A stretch of 28,249 nt of DNA from the NCBI GenBank assembly GCA_038244585.1, contig JBBRTI010000008.1, positions 1 through 28,249 of the forward strand, written 5' to 3'. This DNA comes from UBA4664 sp038244585. GTDB taxonomy: Bacteria; Patescibacteriota; Saccharimonadia; UBA4664. A program made the translations under genes and the position numbers. Below, piece by piece: positions 21,862 through 28,249 of the stretch; the first letter of the stretch is position 1; each line of letters opens with the position of its first letter. Below the pieces are notes generated by a model, which saw only the letters and a program-made list of their open reading frames with translations, had not been told where the DNA came from and searched no databases.

Positions 21862-22934
21862 TGAGTGCCCTCCAGCCTGGCCAGGCCGATGGCGGTGGCA
21901 TACATTGGGGCCTCATGTTTGGAAACATGCTCAATATTTCTGAACTCGAGTCCGGCCCAAGGATCGGCTATAACGACAGGAATGCCAAGTTTGGCGGACA
22001 GGTATTCGACTAAGCCTGGCATACTGGCACTGCCTCCCGCCAGCATGACAATTTGAATCGGTCGGCGGTCATGGCCGCGGTCCTGGTAGTATTTCATGAC
22101 GCGCCGCATTTCGTCGGTAATGGTAGTAAGCTGCGCAGCCAGTGATGACTGGACCTTGCTTTGAAGGCCGGATTTGTTGAGGCCGAATTTAACTTTGATA
22201 TCGTGTGCCTGGTCATGGGTTATTTGAAGGCTGGCAGCCAATTGCGTGGTCAGGTCGTCGCCGCCGAGAGCAATCGTGTCGGTCAAGCGAATGACGCGGT
22301 CATAAACCGTAATGTCGATGGATTGCGAGCCGAAGTCGGCCACTAATGTGGTCTGATTAAGCGGTGATGCGGCCAGGACAGCTCGGGTAACCGCCGAGAT
22401 GCTTGATTCAATGAAGGCTATGTCCAGCCCTAGGGCGTCAAATAATTTCATGTAGGAGTCGACAATAGCCCTGGGCGCTGCAACCATGAGGACTTCAATG
22501 TGCTCCGCCTGCTGCTGGATGATTTCGTAATCGATATACAAATCGGGCAGGGGTACGGGGATGTACTGCTCGGCTTCAAGTTTGACGGCCGCTCCGAGGT
22601 CGGCGGGGTTCATGGGCGGTAGATCAAGGACGCGCGTAAAAACTTTGGCTACCGGCAGTGATACGGCAACTCGCTTGGCGGAAATATTGCCAAACGGTAT
22701 CTTGGCAAGCATTGGTTGCAGGGCCGTCGCGATCTCCTGCGGATCCACGATTATTCCCTCAACGATGGCTTCCTCGGGAAAATTCGCCGAGCCGTAACCT
22801 AGCAGCGGTTTCTTTTTGCCGTGTTCGCCCAGTTGCACGACCTTGGCAGTCCGGGTTCCGATATCGAAACCAAACAGCGGCTGGTCGTGGTAGACAAGCG
22901 AAGGACGTCTCATTGTTTTTTTAACCATAGCCAT
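21858..22934 (-). CDS. pilM: Type IV pilus assembly ATPase-fold protein PilM
   Basis: This 358-residue cytoplasmic protein has the actin/FtsA-like fold. Phosphate-1 motif LFGFDIGTRTAKVVQL lies at about residues 20-35, phosphate-2 motif LVADFGSQSIDITVYD in the middle, and adenosine motif VMLAGGSASMPGLVEYL near residue 300. VSLPVAKVFTRVLDLPPM and DYEIIQ are also typical of PilM. It binds ATP and the N-terminus of PilN and anchors the PilN-PilO dimer. Its start lies 25 bases after the pilX-like stop. A separate extended -10 box ends 7 bases before the ATG, so pilM-N-O can be transcribed apart from the pseudopilins. Confidence 0.95.
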   Translation of the reverse strand: MAMVKKTMRRPSLVYHDQPLFGFDIGTRTAKVVQLGEHGKKKPLLGYGSANFPEEAIVEGIIVDPQEIATALQPMLAKIPFGNISAKRVAVSLPVAKVFTRVLDLPPMNPADLGAAVKLEAEQYIPVPLPDLYIDYEIIQQQAEHIEVLMVAAPRAIVDSYMKLFDALGLDIAFIESSISAVTRAVLAASPLNQTTLVADFGSQSIDITVYDRVIRLTDTIALGGDDLTTQLAASLQITHDQAHDIKVKFGLNKSGLQSKVQSSLAAQLTTITDEMRRVMKYYQDRGHDRRPIQIVMLAGGSASMPGLVEYLSAKLGIPVVIADPWAGLEFRNIEHVSKHEAPMYATAIGLARLEGTQ

Positions 22935-22941
22935 TTTGAAT

Positions 22942-22950
22942 ATTGTATCA
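22942..22950 (-). promoter_or_regulatory. Extended -10 promoter of pilM (leaderless type)
   Basis: On the minus strand, TGATACAAT reads from 22950 to 22942 and ends 7 bases before the ATG of pilM (22934-22932). It lies in the 25-base gap after the pilX-like gene and is identical to the ruvB element. Confidence 0.6.
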
Positions 22951-22959
22951 CTTTAATGC

Positions 22960-24324
22960 TCATGGGCTGAATAATTGTTCGCGCCAGTTTAGAACACTAT
23001 AGTTACCTGTGGTCGGGAATGATGGCGGCGGCGCATAAATGAGGTGAGAATCGAAATCATACACGGTGGTTGGGAAACCGGTGCAGTACGAACCACACCC
23101 GAGCGTCTTGAACCCGTAGCTATTTGAGTTCTGGGCGATTGCACCGAATAGAGTGAACGAGGCTTTAAGTCCGCCGTTAGACGTGTCATATCCAACACTG
23201 CCATATTGCGCCAGGACCGCCGCATCAACCGTCATTGTGCTGGGAACGTAGCGGGGGACAAAGACGTCCTGTTGCGCCACCAGCCCGATGGCGGCCGATC
23301 CGTCCATGGCGGCGTAAGTGAGATCTCCAATAACGTTGATGCTACGTCTTTTCGAAGCAGTATCTGGAAGATAAGCAGCTACCACAGTCATACGGCCGCC
23401 AAAGTTCGTACCGGAGATCCAGACTTCTTCCGGCGAGAAAACGATGCCATTAGTCGGCACGACTTGGTTGCGGACAAAAGTCTTATTAATACCCGATGTT
23501 GTTTCGGATGTGACTTTGTATAGGTCGAAAGAAGCTGGTACGCCAGTTTTTAGCTGCAGGTACCAACCGGCACCGCCCGAATTGCCTAAATTGATACCCC
23601 CGTTGGCGGGTTGGGACTGCGTCTGCAGGGTGCTGAGATTTACGGTTACCTTACTGAAATCGACGGATGGTACTGGGTATTGCCACTGGCTTTGTGGACC
23701 GCCGGTCCCCCAAACGCCAGTATGTGTCCTGCCATCGACGCCAGAGACGTAGCTAGCACGAGCCGAGGCTACCGGACCGTTATTGGTGCCGTTAAAATTG
23801 ATGCCCACATTGGAATGCACAGGACCTGTGGTGGTGGAGGTGGCAGAGAATACCAGCTCGGTATTGGATAAAAATATATAATTTGAAAATGAGGGTTGGC
23901 CGAGCTGCGCCAGAATCGTCCGACCGCCTGTCATGTGAGGAACCGCCCCAACTGAACTGACGGTAGTCACGGTCGAGCCATTCGTGGGTGGCGTTATGGT
24001 CAACGTGTAGGTGCCGATTAGGTTGCCGTTGTTATCATAGTAGTTGTGGCGATAGGGGCCATAAGGAGCGGCAGCCGGGGCATTAGTGCCATCCTTGTAA
24101 TCGCTGGGGTTATGGGCTAAATGCCATAAGTAATAATTTATGCCAGCTTCTGAGACGTCAAGAGCGCGTGACTGGCGTTCTTCGAATTTGGTAAAACGGG
24201 CATTGTTTATAAGAACCTGGGAGCCAATTAGTCCTACCTCCGACAGCACCAAGCCCATTACAAGAGCCATGAGCATTATGTAGCCAGATTGTGGTTTGTT
24301 AAGAACCGGTAATTTTAATATCAT
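22960..24324 (-). CDS. Large pilin-like protein, PilX/GspK-type, lacking Glu5
   Basis: This 454-residue protein starts with a 14-residue leader ending KPQSG, then the hydrophobic helix YIMLMALVMGLVLSEVGLIG. This fits cleavage by prepilin peptidase after the glycine. Position 5 of the mature protein is Met rather than the Glu found in major pilins, a trait of GspK-type tip subunits. Next comes the helix continuation RQSRALDVSEAGINYYLWHL, also typical of PilX/GspK proteins. The remaining 370 residues are Gly/Ser/Thr/Asn-rich and probably beta-rich, with two cysteines in GCGSYC near the C-terminus. It shares a 1-base stop/start overlap (TAATG) with the pilW-like gene upstream. A place at the pilus tip or in initiation is likely by family logic. 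Confidence 0.75.
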   Translation of the reverse strand: MILKLPVLNKPQSGYIMLMALVMGLVLSEVGLIGSQVLINNARFTKFEERQSRALDVSEAGINYYLWHLAHNPSDYKDGTNAPAAAPYGPYRHNYYDNNGNLIGTYTLTITPPTNGSTVTTVSSVGAVPHMTGGRTILAQLGQPSFSNYIFLSNTELVFSATSTTTGPVHSNVGINFNGTNNGPVASARASYVSGVDGRTHTGVWGTGGPQSQWQYPVPSVDFSKVTVNLSTLQTQSQPANGGINLGNSGGAGWYLQLKTGVPASFDLYKVTSETTSGINKTFVRNQVVPTNGIVFSPEEVWISGTNFGGRMTVVAAYLPDTASKRRSINVIGDLTYAAMDGSAAIGLVAQQDVFVPRYVPSTMTVDAAVLAQYGSVGYDTSNGGLKASFTLFGAIAQNSNSYGFKTLGCGSYCTGFPTTVYDFDSHLIYAPPPSFPTTGNYSVLNWREQLFSP

Positions 24325-24914
24325 TACAAATTGACCTTTAAATTGCGTAAAGTCACCCGGGTACTCAGTGATATGGGCGTCCCAAGGACTTTCTTGTTGG
24401 GGTTGGCTGAAATGAATATACCTATGTCTTTGACCTGGCTCACATTGAAAGAGCCGCTGAGTAGGTTGCCGGCATCATCGTAATAGGTAAACAGTGGATT
24501 CGATCCCATGACCAGGTCAACGCGCGTTGTGGTAATTATTTCGCTAGCCGGATTATAAGTATAGCTGGGTGCACTTCCAGTAGGAGGTGTCACGCCAATG
24601 TTCAAGTTGGTACCGTTGATGAAATATCGGATCTTTTTTACCGTCGTATCAAGCGGGCTGAAGTAACCGTATACGATCAGACTGTTTGGTTGAGCAGTAT
24701 CGACGCTGTTGGCACCGCGGACTACCTTGGTAACTCGGGCCGATAATGTATTTAATTCCAGTGAGGTGTTGGATTGAGCTTCTAAGAACGTGTACGAAGT
24801 GAAGGCGCGGATGCTGAACATTGTCAGTGGTACTGAGATAGCCGCAATTATACCCATTGCAACGATAAGTTCTAGTAGGCTATAGCCGGATTGATGGTTG
24901 CTAAGGCGTGACAT
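24324..24914 (-). CDS. Minor pilin, PilW-like
   Basis: This 196-residue prepilin has leader MSRLSNHQSG, the cleavage site and then YSLLELIVAMGIIAAISVPL with Glu5 present. The region after the helix (TSLELNTLSARVTKVVRGAN) is typical of PilW/GspJ-like minor pilins, which have the pattern of a long helix and then a small beta domain. The C-terminal domain contains VDLVMGSNPLFTYYDDAGN and ends RVTLRNLKVNL. The gene overlaps the pilV-like stop by 14 bases and the pilX-like start by 1 base. Minor pilins of this type assemble with the V- and X-type subunits into a tip complex that primes pilus assembly. Confidence 0.8.
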   Translation of the reverse strand: MSRLSNHQSGYSLLELIVAMGIIAAISVPLTMFSIRAFTSYTFLEAQSNTSLELNTLSARVTKVVRGANSVDTAQPNSLIVYGYFSPLDTTVKKIRYFINGTNLNIGVTPPTGSAPSYTYNPASEIITTTRVDLVMGSNPLFTYYDDAGNLLSGSFNVSQVKDIGIFISANPNKKVLGTPISLSTRVTLRNLKVNL

Positions 24915-26256
24915 TGAAGCCTCCGACCTGCGTTACGGTATTGCCGCCAGATGTCACCACCACGTCCCAAAGGCCAGCTAGCGCACCAGTTAGGTTCAAG
25001 GTACCTGTAAGGGTCTTGTTGGCGTTTGACGACGTCTCGCCGCTCTCGTTGATGTCTGACTGTCCGCTTCGCCTCAGCACTACGCTCGTGCCGCTCGAAA
25101 GATTGGTGCCGGTAATGACGAAGTTGATACTTGCCGTACCCGTCTGGGCCGATCCTGGCGCGACTGATGTCACGGCTGGATAGGAAGAACTAGTCGCCAG
25201 AACCAGGTTGACAGTCAAATTCGCTCCCGGCAGGACGGAGGCCGGAGCATAAGGCTGGCTTGAAACCAAGTAGTACCCCGCCTGCGGCACAAAGCTGTAA
25301 GAGTCCCATTCAATTCCCGTAATACTGATATTGCCGCTGGCGTCGGTAGATAGTGCTTGGGAATATTTAGGAACGTCGGCCGTGCGATAAATAAGCTTAC
25401 TGCCCTTGACCGTGACAGTCTTGCTTGCGAGCGCGGCGCCTGACGTATCAGTAACGTGAAGATTGAGCGTAGCGGTGCGGTCGATTTTTAATGTCACTGT
25501 CTGAGTATTTTGGGCAATGACGTTAAGGTTAGGCTGCGCTGCCGTCTGCGCACCAGGCGGGTCGGCAAGTGTCCCGTCGCTAGAATATCCGGATAAAGTT
25601 ACTGTTACCTGGTAGCGGTTGCTGGCATCCGGCGGTAGATTGGGTATCATGACCATTCCTTGGCTGTCGGTATTAGTGGTTATGTCGACGGCCGGACTGG
25701 GGGCAGGGTTAGTTATGTGTACATTTGCGTCGGTAATTGGTGTACCGTTAGCATCGACGACTAATACGCTGATGATACCTGTGTTACTGGCTGTTTCGGC
25801 GGCCTTACCGGCGATATCGGTCGTAAGCTGTGCCACCATTTGGCCACTGCGGAGACGCAGCGTAACTTGGGCCTTTTTGTAATCGGCGGGGTTGAGGTCT
25901 TTGGGCTTGCCGACAATAGTACCTGCCGCATTGCCGTCATATGGGTCGTCAACGTAAGTAATTTCGGTTGTCATGTTGAAAGTGAAGCCACCCCGTACAA
26001 TCTGTTGGGTATCAGGAATATTACCTGGTGGGTAAATCGCACCGGTTTGGGTTTTTACGCTGTCATACGGCAGGTCGCGAAGGTATTCGATTTGTTCGTT
26101 GGCCGCTGCTAATGCGATTGCGTGCGACTTGGACAGTGTGAGCGTTTGCAAGTTAGACACAAAAAGCTGGCTGACGGCGGCTACCATAATAGCCATAATC
26201 GTCAGCCCAAGGAGAACTTCAAGAAGCGTAAACCCGTTCTCACCTCGGTGCATCAT
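24901..26256 (-). CDS. PilV-like minor pilin with carboxypeptidase-regulatory-like and IPT/TIG-like domains
   Basis: This 451-residue prepilin starts MMHRGENG, then GFTLLEVLLGLTIMAIMVA (cleavage after Gly, Glu5 present). The N-terminal pilin part runs to about residue 165 (AIALAAANEQIEYLRDLPYD is the PilV/GspI-like helix end). Two beta-sandwich repeats of carboxypeptidase-regulatory type follow: SVLVVDANGTPITDANVHI with NTDSQGMVMIPNLPPDA, and LNLHVTDTSGAALASKTVTV with LSTDASGNISITGIEWD. The last 90 residues (PAVTSVAPGSAQTGTASINF, GTNLSSGTSVVLRRSG) look like an IPT/TIG domain. ATG 26256 is chosen because TATAAT ends 7 bases before it. The longer TTG start at 26286 would lie inside the pilA terminator. 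It probably displays adhesin-like domains at the pilus tip. Confidence 0.82.
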   Translation of the reverse strand: MMHRGENGFTLLEVLLGLTIMAIMVAAVSQLFVSNLQTLTLSKSHAIALAAANEQIEYLRDLPYDSVKTQTGAIYPPGNIPDTQQIVRGGFTFNMTTEITYVDDPYDGNAAGTIVGKPKDLNPADYKKAQVTLRLRSGQMVAQLTTDIAGKAAETASNTGIISVLVVDANGTPITDANVHITNPAPSPAVDITTNTDSQGMVMIPNLPPDASNRYQVTVTLSGYSSDGTLADPPGAQTAAQPNLNVIAQNTQTVTLKIDRTATLNLHVTDTSGAALASKTVTVKGSKLIYRTADVPKYSQALSTDASGNISITGIEWDSYSFVPQAGYYLVSSQPYAPASVLPGANLTVNLVLATSSSYPAVTSVAPGSAQTGTASINFVITGTNLSSGTSVVLRRSGQSDINESGETSSNANKTLTGTLNLTGALAGLWDVVVTSGGNTVTQVGGFNVTP

Positions 26257-26263
26257 GCCTGAA

Positions 26264-26269
26264 ATTATA
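26264..26269 (-). promoter_or_regulatory. -10 box of the pseudopilin operon (leaderless type)
   Basis: A perfect TATAAT on the minus strand (26269-26264) ends 7 bases before the first ATG of the pilV-like gene and lies just after the pilA terminator. It starts an operon separate from pilA. No -35 box or TGn extension is seen. Confidence 0.55.
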
Positions 26270-26284
26270 TCGCTTATGCTAACC

Positions 26285-26313
26285 AAAAGCGACCCCAGTA
26301 GGGGGTCACTTTT
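26285..26313 (-). terminator. Intrinsic terminator of pilA
   Basis: A 12-bp stem (AAAAGTGACCCC and GGGGTCGCTTTT on the minus strand, one G-T pair, loop CTACT) ends in a T tract 18 bases after the pilA stop. It makes pilA a single-gene unit, which allows high pilin expression independent of the minor pilins. Confidence 0.88.
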
Positions 26314-26330
26314 ACACTCACTAGATAAAT

Positions 26331-26765
26331 CTAGTTGTTGTTAAGCAGAGTGTAGCCTTTGGTTACGCCGGTGCAAGCAGCATCCGTAGTAACATTCTTG
26401 CCGTTGTCTCCGCCGTTCTCGAGGCAGCCGTGCAGCGTGTAGCTGTCGAAAGCTGCTGACGGGGTGTACGTGTAGACGTAGACGCCGTTGTTCTTAGGAT
26501 CGGTCGGGACGTTCTTCATGATCGGGGTTACACCTGCCGAAAGAGCAGCAGCTGTTGCCGGGTATGCGTTATTGGAAGTGAAGTACTCTTCCAAGCCCTT
26601 CTGCATGGCGCCCATGTCAGTCTTGCGCTGTGTGTCACGGGCCTTCTTTGGGGCCGACGTGATGTTAGGGATAATCAACAAGGCAAGGATGCCGATGATT
26701 ACGATGACGATTAAGAGTTCTAGCAGCGTGAAACCGCCTTCTCTTTTGATGATTTTCTTAAGCAC
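26331..26765 (-). CDS. pilA: Major type IV pilin PilA
   Basis: This 144-residue prepilin has leader MLKKIIKREGG, then the classic FTLLELLIVIVIIGILALL with Glu5. The helix continues through KKARDTQRKTDMGAMQKGLE and a small globular domain of about 85 residues follows. Cys114 and Cys131 bracket a C-terminal loop, as in the disulfide-bounded D-loop of type IV pilins. The start codon is GTG. It is set by a textbook AGGAGG ribosome binding site 9 bases upstream and by a leader rich in charged residues. A consensus-like promoter precedes it and a strong terminator follows. The expected role is the pilus shaft, used for surface motility, adhesion to a host cell, and DNA capture for ComEC. Confidence 0.95.
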   Translation of the reverse strand: MLKKIIKREGGFTLLELLIVIVIIGILALLIIPNITSAPKKARDTQRKTDMGAMQKGLEEYFTSNNAYPATAAALSAGVTPIMKNVPTDPKNNGVYVYTYTPSAAFDSYTLHGCLENGGDNGKNVTTDAACTGVTKGYTLLNNN

Positions 26766-26774
26766 GAGTGCTCA

Positions 26775-26780
26775 CCTCCT
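26775..26780 (-). promoter_or_regulatory. Consensus Shine-Dalgarno of pilA
   Basis: AGGAGG on the minus strand (26780-26775), continuing into TGA, with 9 bases to the GTG start. It is the strongest ribosome binding site in the window, and it contrasts with the leaderless style of neighbouring genes. Confidence 0.85.
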
Positions 26781-26836
26781 GTTATTGATCGGACAGACGA
26801 ATACTTTATATAAAGCCCGAAGCTCTATGTAGCATA

Positions 26837-26866
26837 ACTATAAAGTGCTTGTGGTTACGATGTCAA
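26837..26866 (-). promoter_or_regulatory. Promoter of pilA
   Basis: Minus strand: perfect TTGACA (26866-26861), 18 bases, TATAGT (26842-26837). The predicted start near 26830 gives a leader of about 65 bases containing the AGGAGG. This is the only full-consensus -35 box noticed in the window, consistent with high pilin demand. Confidence 0.75.
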
Positions 26867-26916
26867 TGCAGTTATCCCCCAATTCAGGTAATAAAATGGC
26901 CCGAATGAAAAGTAGA

Positions 26917-26950
26917 AGACCCCTCCGGCAATAGTGCACCGGAGGGGTCT
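26917..26950 (-). terminator. Hairpin after the 192-residue membrane protein
   Basis: A perfect 12-bp stem (AGACCCCTCCGG 26917-26928 and CCGGAGGGGTCT 26939-26950) with a 10-base loop starts 17 bases after the stop at 26967 on the minus strand. The tract after it on the minus strand is only moderately T-rich, so termination is likely but not certain. Confidence 0.75.
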
Positions 26951-26966
26951 GAGATGGGTGAGAGAG

Positions 26967-27545
26967 TCAGCGATGTTGCGGCTGATCGCGGAGCTGACAA
27001 CGCCGCATGAACTCTATTTCAAATTCATTCTTTGTTGGATTCAGACCGTTTGGGCGGTAACTATCCAGCATTTCATCCCGTATCGCCCGGTTACTGGCCC
27101 AATTGGAGTCAGATGGTCCAGCGGCGGTCTTACCGAAGTGTCCCATCTGGGTCACAAGGTTATCCTTGTTCGCTTTGCGCTTATGGCGCGTGGCACTGGA
27201 ACCGGGGTGGGGGATTCGCCGGGTTAGTACTAACAGAATCGCGAAGCTCAAAACGGATGCCGTAAGTGTCGCAACGATGTCGGTGCCACGGACCGTGAGG
27301 TCCGAGAAACGCGGCACGGCTTTTTCCAAAGCGGAAAAGATGCCGAAACCTACGGTCGCGGCCAGTACCACCGCTCCAGTAATCTGCCAGAAGCGACGCG
27401 AGCTGTGGCCGACCATCTGGTACAGTGCCGCTCCGATAATCAGGGCAGTACTGAGCCAAAACAGCCAATTCTGCCATCCCATCGAGCCGACATAGGCCGA
27501 GATGGCCGTCCAGGCATGGCGAAGGCCCGTGAAGTCGATTGTCAT
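26967..27545 (-). CDS. Membrane protein of unknown function between pilC and pilA
   Basis: This 192-residue protein has three membrane helices, at about residues 26-44 (WLFWLSTALIIGAALYQMV), 53-71 (FWQITGAVVLAATVGFGIF) and 87-105 (IVATLTASVLSFAILLVL). They are followed by a basic cytoplasmic-type tail of about 85 residues (ATRHKRKANKD ... EFEIEFMRRCQLRDQPQHR). No pilus-assembly motif is visible and I do not recognise a family. It has its own strong promoter, a GAGAGGAG ribosome binding site 4 bases before the ATG, and its own terminator hairpin. It is therefore a single-gene unit embedded in the pilus locus, and a pilus-related role is only suggested by position. Confidence 0.7.
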   Translation of the reverse strand: MTIDFTGLRHAWTAISAYVGSMGWQNWLFWLSTALIIGAALYQMVGHSSRRFWQITGAVVLAATVGFGIFSALEKAVPRFSDLTVRGTDIVATLTASVLSFAILLVLTRRIPHPGSSATRHKRKANKDNLVTQMGHFGKTAAGPSDSNWASNRAIRDEMLDSYRPNGLNPTKNEFEIEFMRRCQLRDQPQHR

Positions 27546-27549
27546 GATG

Positions 27550-27557
27550 CTCCTCTC
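27550..27557 (-). promoter_or_regulatory. Ribosome binding site of the 192-residue membrane protein
   Basis: GAGAGGAG on the minus strand (27557-27550), a near-consensus Shine-Dalgarno with 4 bases to the ATG at 27545-27543. Confidence 0.75.
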
Positions 27558-27618
27558 AAGAGCAGTTACAGGTGCGAGGGGTAGTCCGGAACAAAGGATA
27601 GGGAAGCCCTAATCTATA

Positions 27619-27647
27619 ATCATAGCATAAATATACATATATTGCAA
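27619..27647 (-). promoter_or_regulatory. Promoter of the 192-residue membrane protein
   Basis: Minus strand: TTGCAA (27647-27642), exactly 17 bases, then TATGAT (27624-27619) preceded by TGC, giving both a -35 and an extended -10. It lies just after the pilC stop. Confidence 0.6.
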
Positions 27648-27678
27648 TAGAAATACGTTGGGCTTTCGGGCCCCGGCT

Positions 27679-28249
27679 CTAAATTGAATTCGAAATACTT
27701 GAAATGGGGCCGAAGACCGAGATGACGATGAAGCCGACCATGCCGCCCAGGACGATGATGAGGATAGGTTCGATGATGCTAGTGATGCCGGAAATGACCG
27801 TATCGACTTCCCGCTCGTAAAAGCCGGCCAATTTGAGCAGGATATCGTCCAGCTGACCGGTTTCCTCACCCACAGCCAGCATCTGGCCGACGATTGGCGG
27901 GAAGTTCTTGGAGTTGCGGATAGGCTCGCTCATCGGGCGGCCGTTCTTGACCTTCTGGGCAACATCTGCCAGCTCATCCTGGTAAACAGTACTGCCGAGA
28001 GCGCTTTTGGTGGCGTTGATAGCCTCGATTACCGAGATGCCAGAGGCCATCAGCGAGCCGAAGGTTCGGGCAAACCGGGCTACGTTCACTTTGACCAGAA
28101 TCGGTCCTATGATGGGCGCCTTCAGCATGGCCCGGTCGACGATACGCTTGCCGCTTGAGGTATGAATCCAGCGCGTGAAGGCGATGGTCGTAGCAACGAT
28201 GATGATAAGCAGTAGCCACCAGGAATGAACTAAAAAGCTCGAAATGGCC
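27679..28249 (-). CDS. pilC: Type IV pilus platform protein PilC/GspF family, C-terminal part (5' end outside window)
   Basis: The frame is open to the window edge, giving about 189 residues. An in-frame hydrophobic segment (HSWWLLLIIIVATTIAF) and the linker THSSGKRIV-like stretch precede the internal Met at 28128. The second GspF domain follows: VNVARFARTFGSLMASGISV, then EAINATKSALG and GRPMSEPIR. After these come the hallmark MLAVGEETGQLDDILLKLA, FYEREVD and the closing helix IIEPILIIVLGGMVGFIVIS. PilC is the inner-membrane platform on which PilB and PilT ATPases drive pilin assembly and removal. Those ATPases are expected just upstream, outside the window. The stop at 27679 is followed by the promoter of the next gene. 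Confidence 0.95.
   Translation of the reverse strand, partial: AISSFLVHSWWLLLIIIVATTIAFTRWIHTSSGKRIVDRAMLKAPIIGPILVKVNVARFARTFGSLMASGISVIEAINATKSALGSTVYQDELADVAQKVKNGRPMSEPIRNSKNFPPIVGQMLAVGEETGQLDDILLKLAGFYEREVDTVISGITSIIEPILIIVLGGMVGFIVISVFGPISSISNSI

Noticed and set aside
26257..26286. TTG start at 26286 extending the pilV-like protein by ten residues
   Set aside because: It would lie in the T tract of the pilA terminator and upstream of the TATAAT box; the ATG at 26256 fits a normal short prepilin leader.

Overview
The window looks like part of a Candidatus Saccharibacteria (TM7, Patescibacteria/CPR) chromosome. The reasons are a moderately GC-rich sequence in which TGA is used as a stop, a short ComEC without the usual C-terminal domain, compact membrane proteins I cannot place elsewhere, and a Gram-positive-style type IV pilus cluster (pilC, pilA, pseudopilins, pilM-N-O plus a tiny PilP-position gene). 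The phylum call is inference from gene content and protein style, not from a marker gene.

Layout. 1-1429: C-terminal end of DnaJ, two small membrane proteins and a tRNA-Lys(UUU). 1541-4513: a minus-strand endonuclease/exonuclease/phosphatase-family protein, then ComEC (DNA uptake channel) and a hypothetical protein. 4611-5898: yebC and ruvC. 5899-18644: a 12.7 kb block separating ruvC from its usual neighbours ruvA and ruvB. It is dominated by one 2929-residue gene for a cyclic beta-1,2-glucan synthase-like protein (GT84 + glycoamylase-like + GH94), followed by a phosphatase-like gene, an overlapping APH-fold kinase gene, a small exported protein and a minus-strand pair (DUF5671-like membrane protein and a membrane-anchored protein). 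18645-20502: ruvA, ruvB and a 67-residue ORF coupled to ruvB. 20499-28249, all minus strand: the type IV pilus locus in transcription order pilC (cut by the window end), an unknown membrane protein, pilA, pilV-like, pilW-like, pilX/GspK-like, pilM, pilN, pilO and a 92-residue PilP-position protein.

Together the window carries DNA uptake (ComEC plus pilus), Holliday-junction repair (RuvABC), and a surface-polysaccharide capacity that is unexpected for a reduced genome. A repeated signal runs through it: a -10 box, often with the extended TGn element, ends 6 or 7 bases before the start codon of ruvC, ruvA, ruvB, the phosphatase gene, pilV and pilM. This predicts leaderless mRNAs. pilA, its neighbour and the exported protein instead have clear Shine-Dalgarno sequences. 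No gap between genes exceeds 300 bases, and I see no CRISPR array, insertion sequence or rRNA.
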